A stretch of DNA of 64,000 nucleotides from Glaciimonas sp. CA11.2 (GCF_034314045.1 NZ_JAVIWL010000001.1:1364001-1428000), one strand, 5' to 3'. Counted from the stretch's first letter, positions 18,926-29,651 are shown. The notes: generated by a model from the sequence alone, not told the origin. A program made the numbers and translations.

Positions 18926-19010
18926 GAATGCCTTATCACTAAAAGCGACATGGCCCCGCTCAGGGAGGGAAGCGGGAGGTGAATAATGCACCTATCGCTA
19001 AGAGGCGGTT
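18889..19010 (-). ncRNA. Candidate small RNA antisense to the engB-hemB spacer
   Basis: Read on the minus strand: a closing stem (GCCT with AGGC, 19003-19006/18930-18933, and AGCGA with TCGCT, 18995-18999/18944-18948) encloses two hairpins. These are AGGTG/CACCT (977-981 with 989-993 of the 18 kb block) and CCCGCT/AGCGGG (18955-18960 with 18971-18976). A perfect 11-bp terminator stem and six T follow. Loops are C/U-rich (TTCCCTCCCTG, TCTTCCCC), as in sRNAs that pair with Shine-Dalgarno regions. No minus-strand gene is nearby to use this terminator. The 5' end is not defined and no good promoter was found. Confidence 0.5.
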
Positions 19011-19092
19011 AAACATGAAAAGTTCAAGAGTTTCTAATTTTTTCTAACATTTTATTTTTTCTTCCTCAACACTCAGCCCAGACACCGATTAA

Positions 19093-20160
<1,068 letters not shown>

Positions 20161-20281
20161 ACGAACTAATCAATGTGGTGCTTCTTTGTACCAAAGAGTC
20201 ACCGCATACAAAACTTGCTTTTGCGAGCGAACAGCTTTCGCACATTCGACAATCACGAAAGTCAGATGATGGCAGAACAAG

Positions 20282-20309
20282 GCCATGTAATTAGCAATAA
20301 TTACATGGC
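20282..20309. repeat. Perfect 12-bp inverted repeat upstream of corA
   Basis: GCCATGTAATTA (20282-20293) and its exact reverse complement (20298-20309) flank GCAA, a GNRA-type tetraloop if transcribed. It ends 39 bp before the corA ATG and lacks a U tract, so it is more likely an operator or an mRNA leader hairpin than a terminator. Confidence 0.55.
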
Positions 20310-20348
20310 GCATCACTCCCATACACTTCAGCGGTTTCGTCACTCAAT

Positions 20349-21506
20349 ATGGATATTTTTTTAATCGGTGACAATCAAGTCACCCAAACTAGCGAACTAC
20401 CAGACAGCGTTCCGCCGCAAGGTTTTTTATGGATAGACACCACCCATGAAGAAGTTGCCGCTGATCCAGAAGGCTGGCGCGATCTGATTGCTTGCGCTAC
20501 CGGCACGCAGATCTACGACCCTCATTTAAAGGATGCGATCAATCCGGCTCACCCATCCTATTTTGACTCAACGCAAGATTACGGCATGGTGGTATTTCGC
20601 AAGCTATCGCTACATGGGAATGATAATGGTAGTCGCAATATCGATACGGCAGCGGTTGCAGCGGAGGAGCCTGATAACCCCACCACTGCGATTGGTAGTA
20701 AGCGCCCGCTGCCCGCCGCTTTTGGCAACCTGACCACGCAACCGATTACATTTTTCATTCTGGAAAATGCGCTGGTGACAGTGCACGAGCACCACAGCCG
20801 CACCATCAGCGCAACGCGCAGCCGACTGCTGGATTATGCGAATAAAAGTAACAAAGCACAGCACACAAACCGATTGCCCACGTCACCCGAAGACTTGATG
20901 CTGCGGCTTTTAAATGCAATGGTCGATAAATATTTGGAATTGCGCCAGCCGCTGACAACACAACTGGATCGCTGGCAACGTGCCTTGCTCGATCCGGCAC
21001 GGCCGTTCAAGGATTGGCTGACATTACTTGATGCACGGATTGAATTACGCAAACTTGAAAGTTTGTGCGAAGAACAGCACGATGCGATGCAAGAGCTGCG
21101 CGATTATTTTGTGGATATGGATGATGAGGGTGACGGGGTTACCATCAGTCGTACCCGCGACCTGTTATTAGTGCGCATCAACGATGTCATGGAACATATC
21201 ACCCGCGTGCTCAATCATGCCAGTCGTCTCGAATCATCGATTGAATCTGCTGTACAAATCCACTTCTCTGCGGTTGCACATCGGACCAATGAAGTGATGC
21301 GCACGTTGACCGTTATTACCGCGCTATTCATGCCGCTTACCTTGATTACCGGTATTTTCGGAATGAATTTTGCCGTCATGCCATTGCTACAAAATAAGAC
21401 TGGATTTTGGTTGACCATGATCAGCATGGTCCTCATTGTCGTCGGGATGTTAGCGTTCTTTCGCCGCCGCCGCTATCTTGAAAATCCTCCGTCAGAGCGC
21501 CATTAA
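20349..21506 (+). CDS. CorA-family divalent cation transporter
   Basis: Inner-membrane Mg2+/Co2+ (or Zn2+) channel of the CorA superfamily. The 385-aa protein has a large cytoplasmic N-terminal domain with a long helical stretch (about 185-320) and two C-terminal membrane helices. GMN sits at 338-340, just after the first. An insert around residues 95-125 is rich in small residues. CorA, ZntB and CmaX cannot be separated with confidence from this sequence. It may be read through from hemB (188-bp gap) or driven separately; a bidirectional terminator follows. Confidence 0.9.
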   Translation: MDIFLIGDNQVTQTSELPDSVPPQGFLWIDTTHEEVAADPEGWRDLIACATGTQIYDPHLKDAINPAHPSYFDSTQDYGMVVFRKLSLHGNDNGSRNIDTAAVAAEEPDNPTTAIGSKRPLPAAFGNLTTQPITFFILENALVTVHEHHSRTISATRSRLLDYANKSNKAQHTNRLPTSPEDLMLRLLNAMVDKYLELRQPLTTQLDRWQRALLDPARPFKDWLTLLDARIELRKLESLCEEQHDAMQELRDYFVDMDDEGDGVTISRTRDLLLVRINDVMEHITRVLNHASRLESSIESAVQIHFSAVAHRTNEVMRTLTVITALFMPLTLITGIFGMNFAVMPLLQNKTGFWLTMISMVLIVVGMLAFFRRRRYLENPPSERH

Positions 21507-21535
21507 TGCGGTCATCGCGGCGTAATGAAGATAGA

Positions 21536-21575
21536 AAAAAAAGGCCTCAAACACACGTGTTTGAGGCCTTTTTTT
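21536..21575. terminator. Bidirectional intrinsic terminator
   Basis: A run of A and GGCCTCAAACA pairs perfectly with TGTTTGAGGCC and a T run around a CACG loop. It lies between convergent corA and the peroxiredoxin gene and suits both. Confidence 0.92.
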
Positions 21576-21586
21576 AAGGTACGTTT

Positions 21587-22225
21587 TTATTTATTTGGCT
21601 GCGGAGTTAAGCGTAAATAAGGCCGTATCGCCTTGTATCCTTTAGGAAATTTTTGCTTGAGAATTTCCTCATCTTGTAACGAAGGCACGATCACCACATC
21701 GTCACCATCCTTCCAATTACCTGGCGTTGCGACCGAGTGACTGTCAGTCAATTGCAACGAATCAATCACCCGCAAAATTTCATCAAAATTACGGCCCGTG
21801 CTGGCCGGATACGTAATGGTCAAACGTACTTTTTTGGCTGGATCAATGACGAACAATGAACGTACAGTGGCCGTTGTACTCGCGTTCGGGTGAATCAAAT
21901 CGTATAGTTCCGAAACCTTGCGGTCGGCATCGGCGATAATAGGGAAGCCCACTATGGTGTTTTGGGTTTCATTGATGTCCTTAATCCATTCCAGATGTTT
22001 ATCCGCAGGATCAACCGAGAGTGCAATCACCTTAACGCCGCGCTGCTCAAACTCCGATTTCAATTTAGAAGTCAAACCAAGTTCGGTCGTGCATACGGGT
22101 GTAAAGTCAGATGGATGAGAAAAGAGTACCACCCAGGAATCGCCAGCCCAATCGTAAAATTTAATCTGGCCCAGCGAAGAATCTTGCTGAAAATCAGGGG
22201 CAACGTCGCCAAGACGTAGGGTCAT
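21587..22225 (-). CDS. 1-Cys peroxiredoxin (Prx6 type)
   Basis: Thiol peroxidase that reduces hydrogen and organic peroxides. The 212-aa protein has the peroxidatic Cys45 in SDFTPVCTTELG and no second cysteine, which fits the 1-Cys Prx6 class. The long C-terminal extension (from about residue 165: NWKDGDDVVIVPSL, FPKGY) is also of this class. AAAGGAGA lies 5-6 nt before the ATG at 22225. The source of reductant is not indicated by neighbours. Confidence 0.94.
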   Translation of the reverse strand: MTLRLGDVAPDFQQDSSLGQIKFYDWAGDSWVVLFSHPSDFTPVCTTELGLTSKLKSEFEQRGVKVIALSVDPADKHLEWIKDINETQNTIVGFPIIADADRKVSELYDLIHPNASTTATVRSLFVIDPAKKVRLTITYPASTGRNFDEILRVIDSLQLTDSHSVATPGNWKDGDDVVIVPSLQDEEILKQKFPKGYKAIRPYLRLTPQPNK

Positions 22226-22598
22226 GTCAATCTCCTTTAAATAATTCGGTTATCGGACAAATTTGCGCCAGTGAATCGGCAAAATATCTGTAAAGATATC
22301 GTAAAAAATACCGACGGCATTCTGAAAACCACAGAAAACATTAACGCAATCTCATGAAATTTGTCTGCTCATCTGACTGCCTTCGGTGCGCATTACCAAT
22401 TTCTTAGAACCGTTATTGATTCCAGCCGGGACTTTGATAGCCCTAAAACTATAATCTCATCGAAAGACTTTTCTAAGGATTTTTAACGACTATGCAAATA
22501 ACTTTACCCTATGTTGAAACTCGTGACATGTTGATTTTAAGAACTTGATGCAAGGCACTATCACTGATCACTTGTAACCGGCGGTGTACCCCTTTACC
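22226..22598. other. Spacer between dsbD and the peroxiredoxin gene
   Basis: 373 bp. It must carry the peroxiredoxin promoter on the minus strand, but I could not fix it. A small dyad, ATATCTGTAAAGATAT, lies at about 22285-22300, roughly 60-75 bp before the start, and may be a regulator site. No dsbD terminator is clear and no gene is seen. Confidence 0.5.
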
Positions 22599-24467
22599 TT
22601 ACCGAGGCTGATCTAAAACAGCCAATGACTGCGTAAATTTATCCGCATTCTGAAAACCAATCACTCGACCGCCAGCCAACTCTTTACCTCGGTGATCAAA
22701 AAGTATAATTCCCGGAGGCCCAAATAAATTAAAGCGTTTGAGCATGGCCTTGTCGTCGGCGTTATTTGCGGTCACATCAATTTGCAGCAACACAATATCG
22801 TTGAGGCGGGCTTTAACACGCGGATCAGTAAACGTAAATTTCTCCATCTCTTTGCACGATACGCACCAGTCAGCATAGAAATCCAGCAATGCCGGTTTAC
22901 CATTCGTTTGGGCCAACGCTGCATCCAGCTCAGCAACCGACTTGACTCTCACAAATTCGGTATGCGCCGCTTGCGTGCCACTACCTAATTGCGCCAGCGG
23001 TGCCAGTACATCACGACCACCCGTTACAACGCTCACTAACTGCAAAATTCCGAGTGCAGCGAACACCAAACCGACCGCTTTCGAAAACCAACTGGTGGAC
23101 ACGTGCCACAACAAATAAGCGCCGTAACCGATTCCTAGCGCGGCCCAACACAGAATTTGCACTGCCGCAGGAATGACCGGCGAGACCATCCACACCGCCA
23201 CGCCTAACATCAGCACACCAAAGAATCGTTTAACAGACTCCATCCACGCACCTGCGCGGGGCAATAGCGCACCGGCCGAAATACCGACTAATAATAACGG
23301 CACGCTCATCCCCACAGCCATCGCAAACAACGCACTACCGCCAATAACCACATTGCGCGTTTGACTGATGTATACCAACGCGCCCGCTAGCGGAGCCGCG
23401 ACGCAAGGACCAACGATCAATGCAGAAAGCGCACCCATTACGAAAACACCTACCAGTTTGCCCGATGATTGCTTATCCGACACTTGTGACAACTTGGTTT
23501 GCATCGATCCGGGCAACTGCAATTGATATACACCAAACATAGATAGCGACATCAATACCATCAGCAGCGCGAAAGCAGACAATACCCACGCGTTCTGCAA
23601 CGCCGCCGACAAACCTTCGCCAGCAAGACCTGCTGCGACGCCGAGCGCGGTATAAACGAGCGCCATTCCCAACACATAAGCAACCGATAACACAAACGCA
23701 CGACGTCGTTTAACCTTCGTCCCTTCGCCGACAATAATCGACGACAAAATAGGGACCATCGGTAACACGCAAGGAGTGAATGACAAGCCGAGCCCTAATA
23801 ACAAAAACAACGGCATGATAACCAGCAGTTTGCCGCCCTTCAATGATGATTCGATACGGCCGATGTCAGAGCCGCCGGATAAGTCCACGGAAGATACTGC
23901 GGAATTACTAACAACAGAATTCGATGGCGTATCGATATTTGGATTTGATGTACGGGACGATGAGGAGGTATCAAGCGCTGCGCCAGCACCTTTCGCTGCA
24001 GAGATTGCACCCATCAAGCCTCCGCCAGCTGTAATGCCATCGGCAGACAGATTAACGCGATGCTCCATAGGTGGGTAACACAAGCCCTTATCCGCGCATC
24101 CCTGACCTGTAACAATCAACGTAAATGCCTTGGTGGACTCGACCGGAATATTGATGGTCACCCTGTGATGATAAATCTCCACATTTTTCTGAAAAGTCCG
24201 ATCAAATTTAACCACACCCGCGGGAATTTTCGGCTCACCCAACGTCGCGCCCTCAGCCTTAAAGCTAAACCGCTCACGGTACATGTAATAACCATCTGCA
24301 ATTGCATAAGTCACTTCGGCGGTTTTGGGATCAGCCATACGCGCAGAAAATTTAAATGCGACTTCAGGCGCCAGATAATCCTCTTCTGCACGCGCAGAAG
24401 ACATCAATAGAACCATCAGGCTCAGGATGACAAAAAACATCGATCGCAGTTTGCTCCAGGTAAACAT
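22599..24467 (-). CDS. dsbD: Thiol:disulfide interchange protein DsbD
   Basis: Moves reducing power from cytoplasmic thioredoxin to periplasmic DsbC and to the cytochrome c thiol pathway. The 622-aa protein has a signal peptide (to about A27), an N-terminal alpha domain with Cys124 and Cys130, an eight-helix membrane domain with the redox pair Cys233 (FTPCVLP) and Cys355 (GPCVAAP), and a C-terminal thioredoxin domain with Cys535/Cys538 (WCVSC). All six functional cysteines are present. Its ATG directly abuts the cutA stop (TGAATG), so it is coupled to cutA, the common proteobacterial arrangement. Confidence 0.97.
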   Translation of the reverse strand: MFTWSKLRSMFFVILSLMVLLMSSARAEEDYLAPEVAFKFSARMADPKTAEVTYAIADGYYMYRERFSFKAEGATLGEPKIPAGVVKFDRTFQKNVEIYHHRVTINIPVESTKAFTLIVTGQGCADKGLCYPPMEHRVNLSADGITAGGGLMGAISAAKGAGAALDTSSSSRTSNPNIDTPSNSVVSNSAVSSVDLSGGSDIGRIESSLKGGKLLVIMPLFLLLGLGLSFTPCVLPMVPILSSIIVGEGTKVKRRRAFVLSVAYVLGMALVYTALGVAAGLAGEGLSAALQNAWVLSAFALLMVLMSLSMFGVYQLQLPGSMQTKLSQVSDKQSSGKLVGVFVMGALSALIVGPCVAAPLAGALVYISQTRNVVIGGSALFAMAVGMSVPLLLVGISAGALLPRAGAWMESVKRFFGVLMLGVAVWMVSPVIPAAVQILCWAALGIGYGAYLLWHVSTSWFSKAVGLVFAALGILQLVSVVTGGRDVLAPLAQLGSGTQAAHTEFVRVKSVAELDAALAQTNGKPALLDFYADWCVSCKEMEKFTFTDPRVKARLNDIVLLQIDVTANNADDKAMLKRFNLFGPPGIILFDHRGKELAGGRVIGFQNADKFTQSLAVLDQPR

Positions 24468-24791
24468 TCAATTCCTTTGTGTTGCTGCGCCTATCCATTC
24501 GAGATAGGCTGGTAAGCCGCTAACCAGCGGGATCGCAATGATTTCTGGCAGCGCATAGGGATGCGCCGCTTTTATAAATTCCTCAAGTTCACTGTAACGC
24601 TCCGTCGTAGTCTTAATCAGCATCGCCACCTCGTTTGCTCGCTCTAAAACTCCCTCCCATCGATATACAGACTGCACCGCCGGCAGTAGGTTGACACACG
24701 CCGCCAGCTTACGTTCCACGAGTTGCTCCGCGAGTACGTTTGCGTCGACCACATTCGGCATTGTGGTCATCACTAAAATCACATCCAACAT
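24468..24791 (-). CDS. cutA: Divalent-cation tolerance protein CutA
   Basis: Small trimeric cytoplasmic protein of the CutA1 family, linked to copper tolerance in E. coli. The 107-aa product has the conserved LAACVNLLP segment, the SVYRWEG strand, KTTTERY and HPYALPEIIAIP, all in the usual places. It sits between a NodJ-type permease gene (22 bp upstream) and dsbD (no gap). Confidence 0.95.
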   Translation of the reverse strand: MLDVILVMTTMPNVVDANVLAEQLVERKLAACVNLLPAVQSVYRWEGVLERANEVAMLIKTTTERYSELEEFIKAAHPYALPEIIAIPLVSGLPAYLEWIGAATQRN

Positions 24792-24813
24792 AGTCGCCCC
24801 ACGAGTCTACTCC

Positions 24814-25590
24814 TTACAACAAACGCCGCCGGGTCAAGACCACGGCAGCATAAAATCCCACGCAACAATACGCTACTAAAATAGCCAAATCAGTGATTGG
24901 CGTGACCGGCCAATTGCCTAACAATAGCGGTCGCACCAGATTTACCGCGGCATTCAGAGGCAATATATGGGCGACTATTTGTAGCCATGAAGGCAACTGT
25001 GCGGATGGATAATAGACGCCAGACAAAAAAATCATGGGCGTCAACACTAAAGTGAAATAATAAGTGAAGAAGTCATAACCTTTGGCCAGCGCATTGAAGA
25101 CCAAGCCTAACGACCCAAACGTCATGCCGATCAAGAACAATAGAGGCAGTACCAGCAACGTGTGGAGATGCAACCCTATTCCCAGACAAAACATCACCAG
25201 AAGAATCGCCACACCGGAAAAAATCGACTTCGTCGCGGCCCACAACATTTCGGCTAATATCACGTCATCGAGCGCCAATGGCGCATTTAAAAGCGCATCC
25301 CAGGTTTTTTGCACGTGCATGCGTGAGAAAGCTGAATACAATGCCTCAAAAGACGCCGCCCACATGATCGACATGCAAATAGAGCCTGATGCGAGATAGT
25401 GAATGTAGGGAATGCCGTCAACTTCTTTTAACAAACTACCGAGGCCGTAACCGAACGCGAGCAAGGTAATCAGGGGATCAGCTATATTACCCAGAACACT
25501 GGCGACAGCGAGCTTCTTCCATACCAGAAAATTGCGTCGCCAGATCGGTTGGAAGCGTTTAGAAAATTCAGGAAGTGCGTAGATATTCAT
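24814..25590 (-). CDS. ABC-2 type permease (NodJ family)
   Basis: Membrane subunit of an ABC exporter. The ATG at 25590 (258 aa) follows the ATPase stop by one base; a six-residue longer frame begins inside the upstream gene. Six hydrophobic helices and the segments YIHYLASGSICMSIMW and FLSGVYYPSAQLP fit the ABC-2 family near NodJ. Such pairs are widespread in betaproteobacteria outside nodulation, so lipo-chitooligosaccharide export is not implied; the substrate is unknown. Confidence 0.88.
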   Translation of the reverse strand: MNIYALPEFSKRFQPIWRRNFLVWKKLAVASVLGNIADPLITLLAFGYGLGSLLKEVDGIPYIHYLASGSICMSIMWAASFEALYSAFSRMHVQKTWDALLNAPLALDDVILAEMLWAATKSIFSGVAILLVMFCLGIGLHLHTLLVLPLLFLIGMTFGSLGLVFNALAKGYDFFTYYFTLVLTPMIFLSGVYYPSAQLPSWLQIVAHILPLNAAVNLVRPLLLGNWPVTPITDLAILVAYCCVGFYAAVVLTRRRLL

Positions 25591-25591
25591 T

Positions 25592-26533
25592 TTAATCCCG
25601 CATTTCACGGCCAGTGAGTTTTAGAAATAAGTCCTCAAGATTAGCGGGGCGATGAATGTAACGCACGCCGTGTGCCCCCTGAAGCATTCTGACCAACGTC
25701 TGCGCATCGTTGGTATAACAAAAAACCGTTTCACCACTTATCTCTATCCGCGCCGAAGCATGGCCATTATTTGCATCAAGCCACGCCTTTGCATTGTCGC
25801 CGTAAATTTCAACGACCTCAGACTCAATATGCTGCGCGATCAACTCACGCGGCGATCCCTCAGCAATCATTTTTCCATGATCAACAACCGCGAGTCGGTC
25901 ACATAAACGCTCTGCTTCGTCCATAAAGTGCGTAGTCAACAGGATTGTCTTGCCCTGACTCAGCAAAGTCTTCAATCGCTCCCAGATCATATGCCGGGCT
26001 TGTGGATCGAGGCCGGTAGTCGGCTCATCCATAAAAATCAGATCAGGATCATTCACCAAAGCGCGCGCCAGGGTCAAACGTCTTCGCATGCCGCCCGACA
26101 ATTCATTGATACGCGCATGCTGCTTGGTACCTAGATTGGCAAACTCCAGCAACTTCGGAATCCTGGCGTTAATAACCGCGTCAGGAATGCCAAAATAGCG
26201 ACCAAATACCAAAAGGTTTTCCGACACGGTGAAATCAGGATCCAGGTTGTCGCCCTGTGGCACCACACCGACTCTTAAGCGAGCCAAACGCGCGTCTGCC
26301 GGCACAGGGTGTCCTGCGAGGCAAATATCTCCACTGTCCGCTGTCGTCAAGCCCAGACACAAGCGCAATGTGGTTGTCTTACCTGCACCATTCGGCCCCA
26401 ACAATCCGTAGCATTCGCCCGCCCGCAAGGCAAACGAAAGCCCATCGATGACAACCGTCCGAGAACCTTTTGCACCAAAGGATTTACGTAAGTCAGTGAC
26501 GCTTAAAATAGATGAATCTGGGATTTCAGACAT
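25592..26533 (-). CDS. ABC transporter ATPase (NodI/DrrA type)
   Basis: Nucleotide-binding subunit paired with the NodJ-like permease. The 313-aa protein has Walker [11 protein letters not shown], the Q-loop region [10 protein letters not shown], signature [15 protein letters not shown], Walker [14 protein letters not shown], and the H-loop in [13 protein letters not shown]. The C-terminal 90 residues resemble the regulatory extension of NodI/DrrA exporters. It is the first gene of a cluster with the permease, cutA and dsbD. Confidence 0.92.
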   Translation of the reverse strand: MSEIPDSSILSVTDLRKSFGAKGSRTVVIDGLSFALRAGECYGLLGPNGAGKTTTLRLCLGLTTADSGDICLAGHPVPADARLARLRVGVVPQGDNLDPDFTVSENLLVFGRYFGIPDAVINARIPKLLEFANLGTKQHARINELSGGMRRRLTLARALVNDPDLIFMDEPTTGLDPQARHMIWERLKTLLSQGKTILLTTHFMDEAERLCDRLAVVDHGKMIAEGSPRELIAQHIESEVVEIYGDNAKAWLDANNGHASARIEISGETVFCYTNDAQTLVRMLQGAHGVRYIHRPANLEDLFLKLTGREMRD

Positions 26534-26689
26534 AAATTATCAATTTACCTATTTCACCTATTACGAAAGCCACGCGCCAATGCGTAGCAAATCATCGGAC
26601 AGCGACGTTTCATATCAATGATAAAAATCGTGACTAATCGACAGCAGAATGAACAACCGCAAAAACTTCTTTCAGTGTACGGGAAATGC

Positions 26690-26715
26690 AAAAAAGCCAG
26701 GCATAGCCTGGCTTT
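26690..26715 (-). terminator. Intrinsic terminator of the alpha operon
   Basis: AAAGCCAGGC (26693-26702) pairs with GCCTGGCTTT (26706-26715) around ATA. On the minus strand the stem runs into six T, 40 bp after the rplQ stop. Confidence 0.9.
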
Positions 26716-26754
26716 CGATTTTAACGCAATGCGTTACTTGTAACCTGTGACGTC

Positions 26755-27150
26755 TTAGTCAGCTGTTGGGACTTCAGCGTCGTCGCTGACTTCAGGACGA
26801 TCCATCAGCTCGATGAATGCCATCGGAGCGTTATCACCAACACGGAAACCCATTTTCAAGATGCGTAGGTAACCGCCATTACGGTTTGCGTAACGAGGGC
26901 CGAATTCAGCAAACAATTTCAATACCATTTCGCGGTCACGCAGACGGGCGAAAGCAAGACGTTTGTTCGCTAGTGTATCGGTCTTGCCCAATGTCAGAAT
27001 CGGCTCGATAACGCGACGCAATTCTTTTGCTTTTGGCAATGTCGTCTTGATTGCTTCGTGACGCAGCAACGAAACAGTCATGTTGCGCAACATGGCCAAA
27101 CGATGGGAAGAGGTACGATTTAACTTACGTAGGCCGTGACGATGACGCAT
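26755..27150 (-). CDS. rplQ: 50S ribosomal protein L17
   Basis: Large-subunit protein near the exit tunnel. The 131-aa product has the conserved [17 protein letters not shown] start and [15 protein letters not shown]. The acidic last ten residues are typical of betaproteobacteria. It ends the alpha operon, after rpoA (180-bp gap), and is followed by a good terminator. Confidence 0.98.
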   Translation of the reverse strand: MRHRHGLRKLNRTSSHRLAMLRNMTVSLLRHEAIKTTLPKAKELRRVIEPILTLGKTDTLANKRLAFARLRDREMVLKLFAEFGPRYANRNGGYLRILKMGFRVGDNAPMAFIELMDRPEVSDDAEVPTAD

Positions 27151-27330
27151 GATAATTCCTTTCAGTTTTTGAGTTTAAATCCAGCTCTTCGATCGATTTA
27201 GGCTTATCACCTAGTCGCGGGCCGGTTAGTACGAGTTAACAACAGCTTGGTCAACATAACCAAATCGTCTCAACAGGGCCGAGATTTTAACCCGCCCGCG
27301 TTGAAACAACAAATATTAATTACAACAGAA

Positions 27331-28308
27331 TTACTTTTCCAGACCAGCAGGAGGCCAGTTCTCTAATTTCATACCCAGAGTCAGACCACGAGATGCCAAA
27401 ACTTCTTTGATTTCGTTCAATGACTTGCGACCCAGATTCGGTGTCTTCAACAGCTCATTTTCACTACGCTGTATCAAATCACCAATATAGTAAATATTTT
27501 CTGCTTTCAGGCAGTTCGCTGAACGCACTGTCAGTTCCAGATCATCGACCGGACGCAGCAGGATAGGATCAACTTGCGGTGCGCGTGATGGTGCTTCAGC
27601 AGCTGCTTCAGTACCTTCCAGTGCGGCAAACACATTCAATTGATCAACCAGCACACGTGCTGACTGACGAATCGCTTCTTCTGGCGTAATTACACCATTC
27701 GTTTCAATGTTGATGACCAGCTTATCCAAATCCGTACGTTGTTCGACACGAGCCGACTCAACTGCGTATGACACGCGGCGAACTGGTGAGAAAGATGCAT
27801 CCAAAATAATACGGCCAATCGTCTTGTTCGAATCTTCCGACAAACGACGAACATTACCCGGTACATAACCACGGCCTTTTTCGACCTTGATTTGCATATC
27901 CAACTCACCGCCACCGGTCAAATGCGCAATAACGTGGTCTGGATTAACCAGTTCAACATCGTGCGGCAGATCGATATCGGAAGCCAATACAGCGCCTTCG
28001 CCGCCTTTTTTCAAGGTCAGTGTTACTTCGTCGCGGTTGTGCAGTTTAAAAACTACACCCTTCAAATTCAACAAAATATCAACAACGTCTTCTTGCACGC
28101 CATCCAATGATGAATATTCATGCACAACACCAGCGATAGTAACTTCAGTCGGTGCATAGCCTACCATCGATGACAGCAGGACGCGACGCAACGCATTGCC
28201 TAAAGTGTGACCATAACCACGCTCAAACGGCTCCATCACAACTTTAGCGTGACCTGCACCAAGCGCTTCTACTTCGATAATACGGGGCTTCAACAAACTG
28301 TTTTGCAT
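27331..28308 (-). CDS. rpoA: RNA polymerase alpha subunit
   Basis: Scaffold for RNA polymerase assembly and contact point for UP elements and activators. The 325-aa protein has the N-terminal dimerisation domain ([20 protein letters not shown]) and the C-terminal helix-hairpin-helix domain ([27 protein letters not shown]). AAAAGGA lies 5-6 nt before the ATG. A terminator-like hairpin precedes it in the rpsD-rpoA spacer. Confidence 0.98.
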   Translation of the reverse strand: MQNSLLKPRIIEVEALGAGHAKVVMEPFERGYGHTLGNALRRVLLSSMVGYAPTEVTIAGVVHEYSSLDGVQEDVVDILLNLKGVVFKLHNRDEVTLTLKKGGEGAVLASDIDLPHDVELVNPDHVIAHLTGGGELDMQIKVEKGRGYVPGNVRRLSEDSNKTIGRIILDASFSPVRRVSYAVESARVEQRTDLDKLVINIETNGVITPEEAIRQSARVLVDQLNVFAALEGTEAAAEAPSRAPQVDPILLRPVDDLELTVRSANCLKAENIYYIGDLIQRSENELLKTPNLGRKSLNEIKEVLASRGLTLGMKLENWPPAGLEK

Positions 28309-28365
28309 GAAATGTCCTTTTCAATACCCTCGGCTCATTACACCGATAAGGCTGATGGCATTACG

Positions 28366-28389
28366 AAAAAAGCCCATCCGAGGATGGGC
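28366..28389 (-). terminator. Terminator-like hairpin between rpsD and rpoA
   Basis: GCCCATCC (28372-28379) pairs with GGATGGGC (28382-28389) with almost no loop. Read on the minus strand it is followed by six T, so it has full intrinsic terminator form 18 bp behind rpsD and inside the alpha operon. Partial read-through would set the level of rpoA-rplQ relative to ribosomal genes. Confidence 0.75.
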
Positions 28390-28407
28390 AACAAAAATAA
28401 TAACGAA

Positions 28408-29031
28408 TTAACGCGAGTACAGTTCGACGATCAACGATTCGTTGACATCAGCGGCGATTTCGCTGCGATCTGGCATGGACTTAAAAGTACCTTCCATTTT
28501 CTTAGCGTCAACGGATACCCATGAAGGCATACCGATTTGCTCTGCAAGCGACAACGCCTCAACTATACGTACTTGCTTTTTCGATTTTTCACGAACAGCA
28601 ACAACGTCACCAGCCTTGACTTGATAAGAAGCGATGTTAACAACGTTACCGTTGACTGTGAACGCTTTGTGCGAGACCAATTGACGGCCTTCAGCACGAG
28701 TCGAACCAAAGCCCATACGATAAACAACGTTATCCAGACGCGCTTCCAGCAATCTCAGCAGCGTTTCGCCGGTGTTACCCTTGCGACGGTCTGCTTCAGC
28801 GAAATAACGACGGAATTGACGTTCCAAAATACCGTACATACGTTTAACTTTTTGCTTTTCGCGCAATTGGTTACCGTAGTCCGAAGTACGCGCACCTGAC
28901 GTACGACCATGTTGACCCGGCTTTGAATCCAGTTTGCACTTCGAATCCAAAGAGCGACGTGCGCTTTTGAGGAACAGATCCGTACCTTCACGGCGTGATA
29001 GTTTTGCTTTAGGTCCAATATAACGTGCCAC
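28408..29031 (-). CDS. rpsD: 30S ribosomal protein S4
   Basis: Primary 16S rRNA-binding protein and, in E. coli, the translational repressor of the alpha operon. The 207-aa protein starts [19 protein letters not shown] and carries the S4 RNA-binding domain ([23 protein letters not shown]). The zinc-type cysteine cluster is absent. It is third in the alpha operon and is flanked on both sides by strong spacer hairpins. Confidence 0.98.
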   Translation of the reverse strand: MARYIGPKAKLSRREGTDLFLKSARRSLDSKCKLDSKPGQHGRTSGARTSDYGNQLREKQKVKRMYGILERQFRRYFAEADRRKGNTGETLLRLLEARLDNVVYRMGFGSTRAEGRQLVSHKAFTVNGNVVNIASYQVKAGDVVAVREKSKKQVRIVEALSLAEQIGMPSWVSVDAKKMEGTFKSMPDRSEIAADVNESLIVELYSR

Positions 29032-29134
29032 TTTAATTCCTTTGATGAGTGACGCCTGGCTGTATAGCCTGTAAGGGCTAACGCTACCTGACGCTAGTCT
29101 GTTCTACCTACAAACAGACGGTGGGCTTAAGAAC

Positions 29135-29161
29135 AAAACCCGCCAAGGTCATTGGCGGGTT
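29135..29161 (-). terminator. Terminator-like hairpin between rpsK and rpsD
   Basis: AACCCGCCAA (29137-29146) pairs with TTGGCGGGTT (29152-29161). On the minus strand TTGTTCTT follows, a broken U tract. It lies 44 bp behind the rpsK stop and may be an attenuator or RNA-processing site. Confidence 0.6.
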
Positions 29162-29204
29162 ACTTGCTAACTGTCAATCCGAAAACTAACAGCGCAATAA
29201 TTGC

Positions 29205-29609
29205 TTAGATGCGACGACGCTTTGGAGGGCGGCAACCGTTGTGTGGAACTGGTGTCACGTCTTGAATTTGGGTAATTTTGATACCCAGGTTATTCAAAGC
29301 GCGAACTGCAGATTCGCGACCAGGACCAGGGCCCTTGATACGAACTTCCAGATTTTTTACACCACATTCAACTGCTACTTTACCGGCGGCTTCAGCTGCT
29401 ACCTGCGCTGCAAATGGAGTCGACTTGCGGGAGCCTTTAAAGCCAGCACCACCAGATGTCGCCCATGACAACGCGTTACCTTGACGATCGGTAATCGTGA
29501 TGATGGTGTTGTTAAAGGACGCGTGAATATGTGCGATACCTTCTGCAACGTTCTTTTTAACTTTTTTACGCACACGTGCAGCTGCGGCGTTATTGGGGGA
29601 CTTTGCCAT
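29205..29609 (-). CDS. rpsK: 30S ribosomal protein S11
   Basis: Platform protein of the small subunit. The 134-aa product has the conserved [15 protein letters not shown] strand and the C-terminus [13 protein letters not shown]. It is second in the alpha operon, 42 bp after rpsM. Confidence 0.98.
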   Translation of the reverse strand: MAKSPNNAAAARVRKKVKKNVAEGIAHIHASFNNTIITITDRQGNALSWATSGGAGFKGSRKSTPFAAQVAAEAAGKVAVECGVKNLEVRIKGPGPGRESAVRALNNLGIKITQIQDVTPVPHNGCRPPKRRRI

Positions 29610-29651
29610 AATAATTTCCTTGAATCCGACTACAAATCAACGCGAAGTTAA

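Noticed and set aside
22491..22547. Short plus-strand frame (18 codons) behind an AAGGA between dsbD and the peroxiredoxin gene
   Set aside because: Too short, poor spacing to the AAGGA, and no neighbour on that strand that it could control.
24814..26533. NodI/NodJ-like pair as evidence of nodulation
   Set aside because: Homologous exporter pairs are common in non-symbiotic betaproteobacteria, and no nod biosynthesis genes are present.
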